Assembly: GCA_018004935.1 (NCBI GenBank)
Contig: JAGNBF010000032.1
Span: 1 to 64,000, forward strand
Length of the DNA stretch: 64,000 nt
Direction of reading: 5' to 3'
Source of the DNA: Chloroflexota bacterium
GTDB lineage: Bacteria > Chloroflexota > Anaerolineae > Promineifilales > Promineifilaceae
A program made the position numbers and the translations under genes. Positions within the stretch are counted from its first letter, which is position 1, and every line of letters starts with the position of its first letter. This document shows, piece by piece, positions 17,171 through 26,800 of this stretch. The notes under the pieces were generated by a model. That model was given only the letters and a program-made list of their open reading frames with translations, was not told the DNA's origin and did no database searches.

Positions 17171-20026
17171 ATGAAACGTTTATTGAACTTCATGATGATA
17201 TGGATTTTGTTGGTTTTGGCGTTTGGGGGGCAAGTTGTGAGCCTGGCCGCGGCCGCGCCCACCGCCGCCACCGGTTTGCAATTGAATGGCACCAATCAGT
17301 ACGTTACCTTTGGCCCGGCCCCCGGGTTGGGGAGTACCACCTTCACCCTGGAACTGTGGTTCCGGCGCACGGGACCCGGCGTGACCACCAGCACCGGCGC
17401 AGGCGGAATCACCAATGCCATTCCCTTGCTGACCAAAGGCCGGGCCGAGGCCGATGGCAGTAGCCTGGATATGAACTATTTCCTGGGGCTAAACGGGACG
17501 AGTGGGGTTTTGGTGGCCGATTTTGAAGATATGGCCACCGGCCTGAATCATCCCATCAGTGGCGTAACGGCGGTCAGCTTAAATACCTGGACCCACGCGG
17601 CCGCGACCTATGACGGCACGACCTGGCGGCTTTACTTAAACGGCAACCTGGAAGCTACCCTGGCCGTAGGGCAAACGCCCCGGTCTGATAGCCTGCAACA
17701 TGCCGGTTTGGGCACGGCGTTCACCTCTGCGGGCGCGGCCGCGGGCTTTTTCGCCGGGGTGGTAGACGAGGCGCGGGTATGGAACATAGCCCGTACCCAG
17801 GCCGAAATCCAGACAGGTCTGGGGCAGGAAATCGTTACCGCTTCGGGTCTGATCGGGCGGTGGGCGATGAACGAAGGGGCGGGCACGGCGGTGGCCGACT
17901 CCTCGGGCAGTAATATCAATGGCACGGCGGTGAATGTCCCCACCTGGGTGGCTGGCTCCCCCTTTGCCGTGCCCGATGCCTTGTTCCTGGGCGGAACGAA
18001 CGCCTATGCTACTTTTGGCAACAACGCCACGTTAGGACTGGCCCAATTTACCCTGGAAACCTGGTTCCGGCGTGATGGCGCAGGCCTAACGACCAGCACC
18101 GGCACAGGGGGTGTGACCGCCATTCCCTTGATCACCAAAGGGCGCGGCGAGAATGATAACTCTAATGTAGATATGAACTATTTCCTGGGTCTGACCACGT
18201 TGGGGGTGCTGACGGCCGACTTTGAAGAAGGGGCGGGTGGAGCATCTCCCGGGTTGAACCATCCGGTTGTGGGGACGACGCCAGTGGTGAATGGGGTGTG
18301 GTATCACGCGGCCGCGACCTACGACGGTACGACCTGGTGGCTGTATCTCAATGGCAACCTGGACGGAACCCTGGTCGTGGGCCAGCCGGTGCGCTCAGAT
18401 AGTATCCAACATGCGGCGTTGGGCAGTGCGTTGACTTCAACGGGTGCGGCCGCGGGGTTTTTCAACGGCGCTCTCGATGAAGTCCGCATCTGGAACACCG
18501 CCCGCTCCCAGGCCCAAATCCAGGCCAGCCTCAACAGCCAGATCACCTCAGCCCAACCCGGTCTCATTGCCCGCTGGAGTTTGAACGAAGCGGCGGGCAC
18601 GGCGGTTAATGGCTCGGCGGGTACGACGGTCAATGGAACCATCATCAGCACCAACTGGTATTGGACGGGTGGAGCACCCTTCAGTATCAACCTGGCCCCG
18701 GCCCAACCTACCCTGATCGCCCCACCTGACGATGCCACCGGCGTTTCCACCTCACCTGCCCTGACGGTAAATGTCAGCGATCCCGAAGCGGCCAATACCA
18801 CCGTTACCTTTTATGTCCGTCCCCGGCCCGTGGTCGGCCCTGACTTTACCTTCATCGCTTTGCCCGATACGCAATATTACGTTTCCAGCCTAAACGGCGG
18901 CTTACCGGCTATGTTTGATAGCCAGACCCAATGGATTGTGGACAACAAAACGGCTCTAAATATCGCTTATGTGGCTCAGTTGGGGGATTGTGTGGAGCAT
19001 GGGGATAACGGGGGTGATCCGATTGAATGGATATATGCCGATGCCTCGATGAGTCTGCTCGAAGACCCCCTGACAACGATGCTTCTCGATGGCATTCCCT
19101 ATAGCATTGCCCCGGGCAACCACGATCAATCCCCCATTGGCGACCCGGATGGTTCGACGGCGTTTTACAATCAATACTTTGGCGTGGCCCGGTTTGCCGG
19201 TCGGGGCTATTACGGGGGACATTACGGCAGTAACAACGACAACCATTATGAGTTGTTCAGTGCCAGCGGCATGGATTTTATCGTGATCAACCTGGAATAT
19301 GACACCAGCCCCGATGCGGCGGTGCTGGCCTGGGCCGATGCCTTACTAACCACCTACAGTAACCGGCGGGCGATTCTTGTCAGCCATTGGTTCATCAATA
19401 CGGGGAATCCCGGAACCTTTGGGGCGCAGGGGCAGGCGACTTATGATGCCTTGAAGGCACATCCCAACTTCTTCCTCATGCTCAACGGCCATGTGCCGGG
19501 CGAAGGGCGACGCAGTGACACCTTTAGCGGCAACACTGTCCACGCGCTCCTGGCCGATTATCAGGGTCGGGCGGGGGGTGGTAATGGCTGGTTACGGATT
19601 TTGCGTTTCTCCCCAGCCAATAACACGGTGTCTGTGCAGACTTACTCCCCCTGGCTGAACCAGTTTGAGACCGACGCCGACAGCCAATTTACGCTGAGTT
19701 ACGACATGCAACCGCCGGGTAGTGCTTACCAGATTATCGGCACGAACAACAATGTGGTTTCGGGGGCCAACACAACGGTGAACTGGCCGAATCTGACGGC
19801 GTTTACCGAGTATGAGTGGTATGTGACGATCAATGATGGCACCAACACGACAACCGGGCCGATTTATTCGTTTACGACCGGGGCCGCACCAACGGCGATT
19901 GGGTTGTCTGGGATGTTGGCGACGGGTTTGGTAGGAAATGGGGGATGGCTCGCGGCCGCGTTGTTGGGGCTGGTTTTCCTCACGCTACTCCTCTACCGGG
20001 CCAGACGCCAGGTTGTCATAAGGTAA
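17171..20026 (+). CDS. Secreted LamG-LamG-metallophosphoesterase fusion protein
   Basis: 951 residues. A signal peptide (1-31, ending SLAAAA) is followed by two LamG domains (~33-245 and ~270-505), an Ig-like linker (PTLIAPPDDATGVSTSPALT) and a calcineurin-like phosphoesterase (~557-790). Motifs are FTFIALPDTQYY, AQLGDCVEHGD, SIAPGNHDQS, VSHWF and LMLNGHVPGEGRR. The usual first motif DxH is DTQ and the last GHxH is GHVP, a variant I associate with a secreted subgroup. A second beta-sandwich (~830-905, ending YSFTTGAA) and a C-terminal helix with RARRQVVIR anchor it. It would hydrolyse a phosphoester outside the cell; the substrate is unknown. Both LamG domains carry GCGGCCGC at the same codons (17597, 18308) as those of the upstream paralogue. 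It follows the 346-bp tandem repeat; AGGGA precedes ATG 17171. Confidence 0.85.
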   Translation: MKRLLNFMMIWILLVLAFGGQVVSLAAAAPTAATGLQLNGTNQYVTFGPAPGLGSTTFTLELWFRRTGPGVTTSTGAGGITNAIPLLTKGRAEADGSSLDMNYFLGLNGTSGVLVADFEDMATGLNHPISGVTAVSLNTWTHAAATYDGTTWRLYLNGNLEATLAVGQTPRSDSLQHAGLGTAFTSAGAAAGFFAGVVDEARVWNIARTQAEIQTGLGQEIVTASGLIGRWAMNEGAGTAVADSSGSNINGTAVNVPTWVAGSPFAVPDALFLGGTNAYATFGNNATLGLAQFTLETWFRRDGAGLTTSTGTGGVTAIPLITKGRGENDNSNVDMNYFLGLTTLGVLTADFEEGAGGASPGLNHPVVGTTPVVNGVWYHAAATYDGTTWWLYLNGNLDGTLVVGQPVRSDSIQHAALGSALTSTGAAAGFFNGALDEVRIWNTARSQAQIQASLNSQITSAQPGLIARWSLNEAAGTAVNGSAGTTVNGTIISTNWYWTGGAPFSINLAPAQPTLIAPPDDATGVSTSPALTVNVSDPEAANTTVTFYVRPRPVVGPDFTFIALPDTQYYVSSLNGGLPAMFDSQTQWIVDNKTALNIAYVAQLGDCVEHGDNGGDPIEWIYADASMSLLEDPLTTMLLDGIPYSIAPGNHDQSPIGDPDGSTAFYNQYFGVARFAGRGYYGGHYGSNNDNHYELFSASGMDFIVINLEYDTSPDAAVLAWADALLTTYSNRRAILVSHWFINTGNPGTFGAQGQATYDALKAHPNFFLMLNGHVPGEGRRSDTFSGNTVHALLADYQGRAGGGNGWLRILRFSPANNTVSVQTYSPWLNQFETDADSQFTLSYDMQPPGSAYQIIGTNNNVVSGANTTVNWPNLTAFTEYEWYVTINDGTNTTTGPIYSFTTGAAPTAIGLSGMLATGLVGNGGWLAAALLGLVFLTLLLYRARRQVVIR

Positions 20027-20159
20027 CATTTCGCGTGGAGAGGAGAGAGCAGGTGGATTTTCGGGGCATTCGCGTATCTTCTCAAATAAGGTGGAGTGCC
20101 GTTGGTTGAGCCTGTCGCAACCAACGGCCTGTGACAGCCGCCGAGGGCCATCACCCGGG

Positions 20160-20843
20160 TTATCGGGTAAAGGGTTGTTGGGACAACGGCATGAAGTGGG
20201 CTGGTTGCCAACCGGTGTAATCTGGGGCCGCTGTGATGACATGGGCAGAGGTGTGGGCGGCCTGGGCCGTGAGGCTGGTAAGAACAACAGCCGTGTTCAT
20301 ACCAGCACGCCGGGCCGCTTCGATACCAGCCGGGGCATCTTCAAAAACGAGACATTGGGTTGGAGAAACGTGCAAACGGTCCGCGGCCGCGAGAAATAAA
20401 TCTGGCGCTGGTTTGCCATTTTCTACATCGTCGGCCCCCACAATGGCCTGGAAGTAGCGGGTCAACGCCAATTCACCTAACACAAACTCAATATTGCGCC
20501 GTCCGGCGGCGGTAGCCACAGCCATGGGCACACCCAGGTGGGTGGCTTCGTCCAGAAACGCGATCAACCCTGGGATGGGCTGGAGATGAGGCCGGTAAAG
20601 GGTGCGGTAATGGTGTTCTTTACGCTCGGAGAGGTTGCCGATTGCGGCCGCGGTCAATTCTTGTCCCAAAAGTTCGCGTAGAGTTTCAGAATTGGTTTTG
20701 CCACTGAAATGCCGGTGAAAATCGGCGGCGGTCAATGTATGTCCCTGTTCAGCCAGTAAAGCCAGCCAGGATTGGATGTGATACGCCATGTTATCTACGA
20801 GCGTACCGTCCATGTCAAAGATAAAAGCAGTATGGTTGTTCAT
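20160..20843 (-). CDS. HAD-family hydrolase (beta-phosphoglucomutase/phosphatase-like)
   Basis: A cytoplasmic HAD subfamily IA phosphatase or phosphomutase of 227 residues. Motif I is FIFDMDGTLVDN (nucleophile Asp10, acid/base Asp12), motif II the VATAAGRR segment, motif III the Lys of NGKPAPDLF and motif IV FEDAPAGIEAA. The helical cap (~18-85) matches the beta-phosphoglucomutase-like group. The open frame extends upstream to 21014, but those 57 residues are translated repeat. ATG 20843 gives the normal family start and has TACAAT 7 nt upstream, so I chose it. Substrate unknown. Two GCGGCCGC octamers (20383, 20644) are inside. Confidence 0.85.
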   Translation of the reverse strand: MNNHTAFIFDMDGTLVDNMAYHIQSWLALLAEQGHTLTAADFHRHFSGKTNSETLRELLGQELTAAAIGNLSERKEHHYRTLYRPHLQPIPGLIAFLDEATHLGVPMAVATAAGRRNIEFVLGELALTRYFQAIVGADDVENGKPAPDLFLAAADRLHVSPTQCLVFEDAPAGIEAARRAGMNTAVVLTSLTAQAAHTSAHVITAAPDYTGWQPAHFMPLSQQPFTR

Positions 20844-20856
20844 GGAGCGAATTGTA
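20844..20856 (-). promoter_or_regulatory. Putative -10 box of a leaderless transcript (HAD gene)
   Basis: On the minus strand TACAAT (20851-20856) is followed by 7 nt and the ATG at 20843. No ribosome site is visible. Confidence 0.45.
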
Positions 20857-21119
20857 ACAACAGTGCTGGTTCGGGGAAAAATAGCTGGAGCCAGAAGCCC
20901 CATCTGCCTGATGCTGTTCCAGGGTGGGGGAATGAGTATTTTCTCGTAACTGCTAAGCCGTTGCCTGAGCTTGTCAAAGGCAACACCCCGCCCAGGGGCG
21001 GGGAACTTTCTCATGTGCCGGTTTTCGAGCGCGGCCGCGCTCGAAAACCGGCACTCCTGGTAAATTCCTCCCTTCTCGCCGGGAATCGTTTCCCGCCCCA
21101 GGGGCGGGGTTAGGGGTAA
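20857..21119. repeat. Intergenic palindrome with flanking family-E half units
   Basis: 21015-21054 is a perfect 40-nt palindrome (arm GTGCCGGTTTTCGAGCGCGG) with GCGGCCGC at its centre. It is flanked by family-E sequence on both sides: 20985-21010 (CGCCCAGGGGCGGGGAACTT) and 21095-21118 (CCCCAGGGGCGGGGTTAGG). The palindrome has the same layout as those at 27753, 33715 and 41237 but a different stem sequence. Confidence 0.85.
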
Positions 21120-23084
21120 TTACAACTTTTTAATGGTGTCCATGTGTGCCGGAACCCACCGCTCTTGCCAATTTTGGTGCATCAAAGCGATTGCATTTGC
21201 CGGATTCACAAACATCTCCTGCCCTAAAGGTCGCTCATATTCCTTGGGGCTGTAGGTGATACATTTCTCTTGTCCTTGTTTATTTTTCTTACAAACTGTG
21301 TGCTCCCGATCTGGTAAACGATGATGTTCGGTAGAGATGCTGTCTTTGTAATGATCCCACATCATATTGCGTAAAGCTGACCGGGCCGCTTCCCGTTCTT
21401 CTGGGGTGTGATCGGGGAAAAGGCGTTGTAATTCGGCTGAGACAAAGGCGTTATCGTATAAGAGGTTAAAGATGTGGATCCCTCCTTCGCCCCCCCCAGC
21501 CTGATGACCAAAGACGCGGCTGGCATAGTTTTCACTGGTATGGCCAGATGTGGTATGGCCGAATACGGTGGATTGGGGGCCGAGAGCCTGGGCTAACGCG
21601 GCCGCGAACGAATTTTTCCCCGCTCGATACGCTTCGTCATGGCTTTCTAACCAATTCCCTTCCGTGCCTATATCCCGGCCGGTGCTACAGGCGTATAACT
21701 GTACCTGCACATCTCCATTCAATGCTCCGGCAATGCCCTTGATAAAGGAGTCCAGGTTAGCCGCTTTGCGTGTAGTCCCGGATGAGGAAAGTCCCTGCCC
21801 CCGAATCTGGCCGGTTGAATCCAGCCCGATGCCATAGGGTTCCCCATGGGCAAAAAGGGCCAGGTTTTTCACCCGGGTAAAAGCCGGTACCCGTCCATCA
21901 TCAGCCATACCCTGATCCGTTAACCGCTGTCGGTACTGTTGCAACAACCCCCGATGTACGCTTTGCACTGTTTCTACCACATCCCCCAACGCTTTGATCC
22001 CTACCGCTTTCCCCATCATTATCTTGCCACCATCTAACCCCACCGCTCCCTGGCGCTCAGCAAATGGCTCCGCATTGCGGCGGAAGGTGCGATTGTCCTG
22101 GCCGTGAGAATCAATGGTTTTGTCGTAATCGGTATAAATGGCTATCGTAATTCCCTGGGGAAAACGGCTTTCAATTTCGGCCAATAAGGCATCATCGGCA
22201 CTACCGGCGGTGATCTCCTGGGTATAAACCAGCCCCAACCGCCGGAAGAGATGAATGTCGGCCACGCCGGTTCGTTTCAACCCCATTGCCTGCTGATAGG
22301 ACAACACCGCCTCAGCCGTGGCTTCGTCGTAGCCGCCGGTTACGGTGACGCCTAACTTTTCTTGTAACTGCTCAATCGCTTCCCGGCCCAGGTTTTGGCT
22401 TTTAACTTTTTCTATGGCTGGGGGAACCAGGGGGTCAGTCCGGGCCAGGTGTTGGCGTTCTGTCCACCATTGCCGTTTTGCCCCAGGCATCCCCGGGGGT
22501 AAATAATCTTCGATTAACGAAAATTTCTTTTTCCCATCGGTTATGGTTTTGACAATTGTGACTTTGGTGCCTACAGGGATCAGTTCGCCGGTTGCTTTTA
22601 ATTTGGGTGGGTCGGTACGTCCCTGAGCGTTCTCACTGATGACTGTTTTGATACCGGCATCGGTGACGGTTTGGGCCAGTTCTTCCCATACTTTATGGGC
22701 CAACTGGCTGGCCGTATCTAATACGCCTGTGGCGGTGTCTAGAACATCATCAAACCAACTGCGCTGTAAGGATAAGCTGGTCTGGCCTCTGACGGGTGCT
22801 GATGTTGTTTCCCGCTGGGTCAGTTTGCGTTGTAGATATTGGTTCCCCGCGATTTTGCCTACCTGTGCGGCCATAGACTGACGTTGCGCGGCCGCGAACC
22901 GGTTATCCCCCAGCCGTTCGGTCAGTGCGGTCACATTTCCCCACCCTATCCGGGCAGGCGCTTTTGTCACCGACCGCTCAGGTGGCTTGGGTACTTTAGG
23001 TGAATGGGCACTGCTTTGTTTCTGAGTCGGCACAATACGCTCTCCCCAGGGTAAGATAATCCGCCTCGTTTGCTCCGGTGGCAT
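21120..23084 (-). CDS. Effector-like protein: AGNQxxQR leader, SH3-like, peptidoglycan-binding and clan-CD peptidase-like domains
   Basis: 654 residues. The N-terminal ~100 residues are polar and disordered and carry KIAGNQYLQRK (77-87). This resembles the (S/I)AGNQxxQR signature in leaders of proteins linked to extracellular contractile injection systems (DUF4157-type proteins). An SH3-like stretch (~142-196) precedes a peptidoglycan_binding_1-like repeat (~232-285: REAIEQLQEKLGVTVTGGYD, then AVLSYQQAMGLKRTG). The C-terminal domain has KNLALFAHGEP (His413-Gly) and VQVQLYACSTG (Ala-Cys466), matching the HG/AC block motifs of clan-CD cysteine peptidases (caspase/gingipain fold). No signal peptide is present. 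The start lies 9 nt from a family-D repeat (~23093), so the promoter must be in or beyond it. No injection-system structural gene is in the window. Function is inferred from motifs only. Confidence 0.6.
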   Translation of the reverse strand: MPPEQTRRIILPWGERIVPTQKQSSAHSPKVPKPPERSVTKAPARIGWGNVTALTERLGDNRFAAAQRQSMAAQVGKIAGNQYLQRKLTQRETTSAPVRGQTSLSLQRSWFDDVLDTATGVLDTASQLAHKVWEELAQTVTDAGIKTVISENAQGRTDPPKLKATGELIPVGTKVTIVKTITDGKKKFSLIEDYLPPGMPGAKRQWWTERQHLARTDPLVPPAIEKVKSQNLGREAIEQLQEKLGVTVTGGYDEATAEAVLSYQQAMGLKRTGVADIHLFRRLGLVYTQEITAGSADDALLAEIESRFPQGITIAIYTDYDKTIDSHGQDNRTFRRNAEPFAERQGAVGLDGGKIMMGKAVGIKALGDVVETVQSVHRGLLQQYRQRLTDQGMADDGRVPAFTRVKNLALFAHGEPYGIGLDSTGQIRGQGLSSSGTTRKAANLDSFIKGIAGALNGDVQVQLYACSTGRDIGTEGNWLESHDEAYRAGKNSFAAALAQALGPQSTVFGHTTSGHTSENYASRVFGHQAGGGEGGIHIFNLLYDNAFVSAELQRLFPDHTPEEREAARSALRNMMWDHYKDSISTEHHRLPDREHTVCKKNKQGQEKCITYSPKEYERPLGQEMFVNPANAIALMHQNWQERWVPAHMDTIKKL

Positions 23085-23806
23085 CGGTTTTTACTAATGT
23101 ACGGGCTGGCCTTGTGCCTGCCCCATGTGGGGCAACCACAAGGGTTGCCCGTACCCCACGAAATCCCCAAGACCCAAAAAATATTCCTCACCGCGTTGTA
23201 AATCACTGACCCGAATGCACCATTCGTCGTTCTCCTACGAAAATGTAGGGCGATTTGGTAAATCGCCCAGTGGACGATTTACCAAATCGTCCTACAGATT
23301 TTCATCCCTCTTGGTGCGCCGCAGGCCCATGGGGAACTCCTGTGAAAATAGCCACGGATGACGGGAACACGGATAGGAAGAAACACGGATGGGGATGAAA
23401 ATGGTGGCGTTATTTTCATCCAACTTGGTGCGCGATGTGCTCATGGGGAACTCCTGCGAAAATGTAGGGCGATTTTGTAAATCGCCCAGTGGACGATTTG
23501 CAAAATCGTCCTACAGATTTTCATTCATCTTGGTGTGCCGTAGGCTCATGGAGAACTCCTGCCATAAACGCAAGAGATAAACCTGTTGATGGGTAGATGA
23601 AATTGAGGCTGGCATTTGTTCAACTCCTGATAATTACGAATGGTTCAACGGGAAAAAGTCAGAACAGTTAAAAGCCCGGTTTCTCTCTCTGGAAGTAATG
23701 GTTAAATGAGTCAGAAACCGGTGGCTGAATTGAGAATTGCGGGATAACTGAACGTTTACACCCTATACATAGCTTACCCTTTTATCGTTTCAACACCGTT
23801 TCAAGC
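23085..23806. repeat. Repeat-filled intergenic region
   Basis: Family D copy at about 23093-23175; family-A inner hairpins at 23245-23295 and 23464-23514, each flanked by the 'GGGGAACTCCTG' / 'CATCCCTCTTGGTGCGCC' small repeat (23294-23345, 23397-23460, 23515-23565). 23600-23800 shows no repeat I recognise and no gene apart from the promoter area of the next gene. Short open frames here are repeat-derived. Confidence 0.7.
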
Positions 23807-23819
23807 TATAATGATTTGG
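23807..23819 (+). promoter_or_regulatory. Consensus -10 box of a leaderless transcript (AfsR-like gene)
   Basis: A perfect TATAAT (23807-23812) lies 6 nt before GTG 23819. Transcription would then start at the GTG itself. This decides the start: GTG 23819, not the adjacent TTG 23816. Confidence 0.6.
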
Positions 23820-26800
23820 TGCAATCGTTACATCTGGCCCTATTCGGCCCATTCCATCTAACCACAACTGGCGGCGCGACGATTACTTTGGCCACGGACA
23901 AGGTACGTGGTTTGCTGGCTTATTTAGCCACCGAAGCGGACCGCCCTCACCGGCGGGAGGCGTTGGCCGGGTTATTCTGGCCTGATATGCCGGATGAGCA
24001 GGCGCGGAATAATTTGCGCCTGTCTTTGCACCGGTTGCGGCAGGCGCTTGATGCCGTAGTGCCGGGTGTGAGCGAGAGCCTGTTTGAGGTGAACCGGCAT
24101 GTGGTGCAGTTGCATACAGCCGGACTGACTCGTGATATTCAGGAATTTCAGCAGGCTCTATTCAGTTGTGAAACGCATGAACATGCCCAACTGGAAAGTT
24201 GTGTTCACTGTTTGCCCCGATTAGAAACTGCGGCCGCGCTCTATCAGGGTGAATTTCTTGCCGGTTTCTCCCTGGCAGAGGGGGAAACGTTTGAAGATTG
24301 GCTCCTTATGCAACGTGAGTTCTGGCATCAAAAAGCGTTGCTGACCCTGCACACCCTCACCGAAATGCTGGCCCGGCGGGGTGAAGTAGAAGCCGCTCTG
24401 CGGGCGGCCCAGCGGCAGTTAGCCCTCGATCCGTTTTACGAACCGGCTTACCGACAGGCAATGCACGTGCAGGCGCTCCATGGCCTGCGGCCGCAGGCCC
24501 TCAGCCTCTACGAACAATGCCGTCAACTCCTGGCTGATGAACTGGGCGTAGCCCCAGATCCGGAAACGACTCACCTCTGGCAAAAGATCAAAGAGGGTAC
24601 GCTCCAACCCGTGCCTGCCCGCCCCGCTCAGACGGGTGTACACCATTTCCCGGCACCGCTTACCCCCTTTATTGGCCGCCAGCAGGAGTTGAAGGAGATA
24701 ATGACCACATTGGCGAACCCGGCTTGTCGGGTTCTGACCTTGTTGGGGCCGGGGGGTATGGGTAAAACGCGACTTTGTTTGCAGGTGGGGCAACAACTGG
24801 CCGGTAGTGGCCGTTATTACCGGGATGGGATCTATTTCATTGCTTTAGCCAATGTCACCAGCGAGCCGTTGTTGATCACCACCATCGCCCAGCGGTTGGG
24901 GCTACGGCTGGAAGAGCAGACCACACCCGGCCACCAATTACTGGCTTACCTGCGGGACAAGGAAATGCTTTTGGTTTGTGACAACTTTGAGCAAATTGTG
25001 ACCGCGGCCGCGTTTGTGGCCGAAATTGTTACCACTGCCCCCCAGGTGCAAATCCTGCTCACCTCCCGTGAACCGCTCAACATCCGGGCAGAGTGGCGGC
25101 AACAGGTTCAGGGTTTAACGGTGAGTGGAGAACGGGCGGAAGCGGTGGAGCTATTCCAGCGTAGTGCCCGGCGCATGATGCCCAATTTCCAATTGCGGCC
25201 CAGTGATGGCGAGACGGTGCGGGCCTTGAGCCGGTTGGTGGATGGGATGCCCCTGGCGTTGGAGATCGCGGCCGCGTGGGTGCGGGTGATGGAGCCAGCG
25301 GCTATCTTGCGTGAAACCCAAAAAAGCCTCGATTTCCTGGCCTCACCTTTACAAGATATGCCCGAACGCCATCAGAGTGTACGCGCTGTCTTGACCCAAT
25401 CCTGGCAGATGTTGGCCGCTCACTTGCAAGGGGTATTGGCGCGATTGGCTTTGTTCCCTGGTGACTTTGCCCTGGATGCCGTACTGATCATCCTGCCTGA
25501 TGCCACAATGTTGGATATTGCCACGTTGTTGGATAAATCGCTTCTGCACCGATTGCCGCAAGGGCGATACGAAATGCATGAGCTGTTGCGGCAGTTTGCC
25601 CGCCAGCACCCTTCGCCCCAGACTATTGATTTTCAGCGGCGCTACAGCCTTTATTACCTGGGGCTGGTGGCCCAACAAGAGGGGGAACTCCGCGGCCGCG
25701 ACCCCCAACCGGCGCTCAACCTCTTACAAGCTGAACTGGAACATGTGCGTCAGGCCTGGCATTGGTCGGTGGCGCAACAACAGGCAGATGCCCTCCATCT
25801 GGCTATCACCGGGTTGTCCCGTTTTTACCACCTGGTTGGCCTGTTTCACGAAGCCGAAGACCGCTTTCTCACAACATTGCCTGCTGTAGAAACCTGGCCG
25901 CCCTCCCCAGATATTACCGTATTGTTGAGCCAGCTACATGCCCAGACATCCCATTTTCTCGGCCAACTGGGGCAATACGAGGACGCCATCCAGCACGCGC
26001 AGGCAACCCGGCAACTGGCGACGTCTGGGGCACTGACTGAGTTGTTGGCCCAAAGCTATCGCCTGGAAGGGGAATGGCGTCGCCATCTCAGCCAGTTTGA
26101 TGAAGCGAAAAAGGTTTTGACCCAGGCATTACAGTTTTATACGATGGCCGAGCCGCAGGGGGCGATGGCTCACATTCTCAACGAGATGGGTTTTGTTCAC
26201 TTGACGCAGAGTCAGTACGCCGTGGCTTTGTATACCTTTGATCAGGCCCGACAGATTTATGAAGCCGTGGGTGATCAATCAGAAATTTCGACCACTTTAG
26301 GCAATATTGGTTATGTGTACCAACTCAAAGCGGATTATCCCCAGGCGCTGGCTCATTTACACCAGGCCATGAGTATGGCTGAGGCCATCGGTTACAAGCA
26401 GGAGATTGTGAAGCATTCGATTAGCCTGGGAAATGTGTATATGGAGCAGGGGAATATCGCGGCCGCGCGTGTTATTTACGAAAAAGCCTGGCAGTTAGCC
26501 CAGGGATTAGGCTATGTGCGGGGCATTATCAATAGCATGCTCCAACTCGGTAATGCCTATGCCAATCAGGGACAATTTCAAGAAGCGTTGCAATGGTTCC
26601 AAAAAGCGAAAACACAGGCCGAGGTCGCTGGCTTGCGTGACCTGATCGCCCTGATTCTGGGGCGGCAGGCGATTGTGCTGGGGCGGCGCGGTGATAATCA
26701 GGCCGCTATTACCCATTATGAGCAGGCGATTCAATTGTGCCGGGAAATCAATAATCAGGCGGAACTGGGGCGGAATTTGAGCAATTTGGGCAACATTTAC

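Noticed and set aside
20844-21014. 57-residue N-terminal extension of the HAD hydrolase
   Set aside because: Translated from a family-E half unit and intergenic sequence; the family start and a -10 box point to ATG 20843.
23245-23570. Alternating hairpins as a CRISPR-like array
   Set aside because: Only two hairpin copies with family-A sequence that also occurs singly across the window; intervening sequence is another repeat, not unique spacers.
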